DNA of 7,442 nt from the NCBI GenBank assembly GCA_958407995.1, contig CATYJU010000071.1, forward strand, positions 1-7,442, written 5' to 3'. How positions within the stretch are numbered: position 1 is the stretch's first letter; each line of letters starts with the position of its first letter. The notes below the pieces were generated by a model. The model saw only the letters and a list, made by a program, of their open reading frames with translations. It had not been told where the DNA came from and searched no databases. The stretch comes from an uncultured Collinsella sp. GTDB lineage: Bacteria > Actinomycetota > Coriobacteriia > Coriobacteriales > Coriobacteriaceae. The translations under genes and the position numbers were made by a program. Of this stretch, positions 6,415 through 7,442 are shown in pieces.

Positions 6415-7112
6415 AAGACTTGCCGGTTTACAAACAAATTCGCCGCTGCATTGCGGAGCGAATCGAGCGCGGCGACTACCCGACGGGCTCGATGATTCCG
6501 TCCGAAAACGAGCTGGCCGAGGAGTTTGGCACGACACGCCTGACAATCCGAAGCGCCATGGACGAGCTGGTCAAAAGTGGCCAGATTCGTCGCGTGCAGG
6601 GCAAAGGCGCCTTTGTGGGACATAAGTGGTTTGACGAGCACGAACGCAAGGGCGGCTTCCGCCAGTCGGTTCTGGCATCGGGCGCGACGCCGTCGGTGCG
6701 CATCCTGGCGCGCTCCAAACGCTACGCCGGCCCGTATTATGCCGACTTGTTTGGCATCGCTGAGGACGATCTGCTTTACTCGGTGCGCCGCCTCAACTGC
6801 ATCGATGGTGAGCCCGTATCGATCGAGATGACACTGATTCCGTGCCTGCTGTTTCCGGGCATCGAAGGCGTGGACATTTCGGTCTTCAGCCTGTTCGAGA
6901 CCTACGATATGTTGGGACGCAAGCCAGATCAGTCGGTAGAGAAACTCGATATCGAGGCGCTGGGCGCACGCGATGCGAGTTTGCTCAATCTTGAGCCGGG
7001 CGATCTGGCGCTCGTGCTGGAAGGCCTGACCTATGACTCGAGTGGGCAGGCAATCGAGCATGCCAAGTCTTTTACCCGCGGCGACGCCGGCGGATATACC
7101 TACAACTATTAG
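6399..7112 (+). CDS. GntR-family regulator, HutC subfamily (second of tandem pair)
   Basis: This 237-residue protein has the same architecture as its upstream neighbour. The winged helix lies at about 9-75: PVYKQIRRCIAERIERGDYP, IPSENELAEEFGTTRLTIRSAM, and the wing RRVQGKGAFVG. The UTRA domain follows at about 85-230, with LLYSVRRLNCIDGEPVSIEMTLIP and LALVLEGLTYDSSGQAIEHAKSFTRGD. The N terminus fits the HutC/FrlR/YvoA type more closely than the first copy does. The two proteins share layout but clearly differ in sequence, so the duplication is old. The ATG at 6399 lies inside the end of the previous gene and is preceded by AAGGTGG (6385-6391) at 7 nt. The TAG stop is followed 6 bp later by an intrinsic terminator, which ends the unit. 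Ligand and operator are unknown. Confidence 0.92.
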   Translation: MADAVEDLPVYKQIRRCIAERIERGDYPTGSMIPSENELAEEFGTTRLTIRSAMDELVKSGQIRRVQGKGAFVGHKWFDEHERKGGFRQSVLASGATPSVRILARSKRYAGPYYADLFGIAEDDLLYSVRRLNCIDGEPVSIEMTLIPCLLFPGIEGVDISVFSLFETYDMLGRKPDQSVEKLDIEALGARDASLLNLEPGDLALVLEGLTYDSSGQAIEHAKSFTRGDAGGYTYNY

Positions 7113-7118
7113 CGTCTA

Positions 7119-7153
7119 GAGCGTCCCTGCGCACGGCGGGGGCGCTCGTTTTT
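7119..7153 (+). terminator. intrinsic terminator after the GntR pair
   Basis: An 11-bp GC-rich stem pairs 7119-7129 with 7137-7147 (two G-U pairs) around a 7-nt loop. It is followed by G and five T residues (7149-7153). It begins 6 bp after the stop of the second GntR gene, so it marks the end of that transcript. Confidence 0.88.
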
Positions 7154-7229
7154 ACGGATATATGTCGCTTGACCGATGAGAGGCAAAAACTGACCGTCTA
7201 CCGAGAGGGGAGGATGAAATCATAAAATC

Positions 7230-7275
7230 GGTATTAAAAACGGCTAACCTGTAATCGTTCACTGGTATTAAGAAC
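7230..7275 (+). repeat. direct repeat GGTATTAARAAC, candidate operator pair
   Basis: GGTATTAAAAAC (7230-7241) and GGTATTAAGAAC (7264-7275) differ at one of 12 positions and are 34 bp apart start to start. The second copy continues to GGTATTAAGAACC, which has GGT/ACC ends in inverted order, a feature of many HutC-type operators. It also overlaps an extended -10-like TGGTATTAA. They lie upstream of the gene at 7388 and just after the GntR pair. Binding by those regulators is inferred. Confidence 0.45.
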
Positions 7276-7276
7276 C

Positions 7277-7387
7277 TTTGAATTGTTGAGCTTGGGGCCA
7301 AGATGTCCACAAGGTTAAGCGGTGCGACGGAGTGGCAAGCCCGTTCATTCCGTGCGACAATTCAAACTGCTCGTGAAAGGAGCGGGA
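7277..7387 (+). promoter_or_regulatory. possible structured 5' leader of the gene at 7388
   Basis: TTTGAATTGT (7277-7286) and ACAATTCAAA (7357-7366) are perfect inverted repeats. In RNA the stem extends to 12 bp with one G-U pair (7277-7288 with 7355-7366). Inside it are a 9-bp hairpin (7327-7335 with 7345-7353, two G-U pairs) and a small CUUG/CAAG hairpin (7291-7302). Directly after it, 7367-7372 pairs with 7380-7385, which hides the GGAG of the Shine-Dalgarno AAAGGAG (7376-7382). I do not recognise a known riboswitch class. A DNA-level regulator site is an alternative reading of the inverted repeat. Confidence 0.4.
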
Positions 7388-7442
7388 ATGAAGGAGACCG
7401 AGAAGATCGAGATCATGCACTTCGACCAGGAGGGCTACCTCG
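7388..7442 (+). CDS. start of an unidentified protein, cut by the window edge
   Basis: Eighteen codons are visible (MKETEKIEIMHFDQEGYL) after AAAGGAG with a 5-nt gap, a strong start signal. The fragment has no signal peptide. The HFDQEGYL phrase near the N terminus recalls some SIS-domain sugar isomerases or deglycases, which often stand next to HutC-type regulators. Eighteen residues are too few to assign a family, and this remains a guess. Confidence 0.7.
   Translation, partial: MKETEKIEIMHFDQEGYL

Noticed and set aside
6267..7061. A 264-residue minus-strand frame across both GntR genes
   Set aside because: It is antisense to two well-supported regulators and has no recognisable domain.

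Overview
The window is GC-rich bacterial DNA packed with ordinary chromosomal genes. No mobile element, CRISPR array, tRNA or rRNA is visible. The gene content points to a Gram-positive of the Actinomycetota, and the style of the proteins resembles Coriobacteriia such as Collinsella. That clue comes mainly from a twin-arginine-exported PcsB-like cell-wall hydrolase and closely packed sugar-type regulators. The placement is an inference from protein style and was not tested by a search.

Layout. galE (UDP-glucose 4-epimerase) runs leftward at 3-1064. A 267-bp divergent intergenic region follows. Next is a 401-residue secreted coiled-coil protein with a C-terminal cysteine peptidase/amidase domain (1332-2537, rightward). 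It converges on murB (UDP-N-acetylenolpyruvoylglucosamine reductase, 2757-3719, leftward). The 219-bp convergent gap holds two strong hairpin terminators. murB is divergent from a LacI-family repressor (3903-4931), which has a candidate operator between its -10 box and its ribosome binding site. A likely three-gene rightward unit follows: an uncharacterised 163-residue soluble protein (5120-5611) and two paralogous GntR/HutC-type regulators (5647-6414 and 6399-7112) that overlap by 16 bp. A textbook intrinsic terminator closes it at 7119-7153. A 234-bp leader region then precedes a new rightward gene starting at 7388, of which only 18 codons are in the window.

How the parts fit. GalE supplies UDP-sugars for the envelope, MurB makes a peptidoglycan precursor, and the PcsB-like protein probably cuts peptidoglycan during growth. 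The left half is therefore envelope-themed, although its genes are separate transcription units. The right half is regulatory: one LacI-type and two GntR/HutC-type regulators, followed by a gene whose upstream DNA carries repeats suitable for operators and an RNA leader with possible structure. The most interesting points are the overlapping pair of GntR/HutC paralogues and the leader at 7277-7387. In that leader a 10-bp perfect inverted repeat (12 bp with one G-U) and a second hairpin covering the Shine-Dalgarno sequence suggest control of the downstream gene. Nothing here is clearly a new defence or mobile system.
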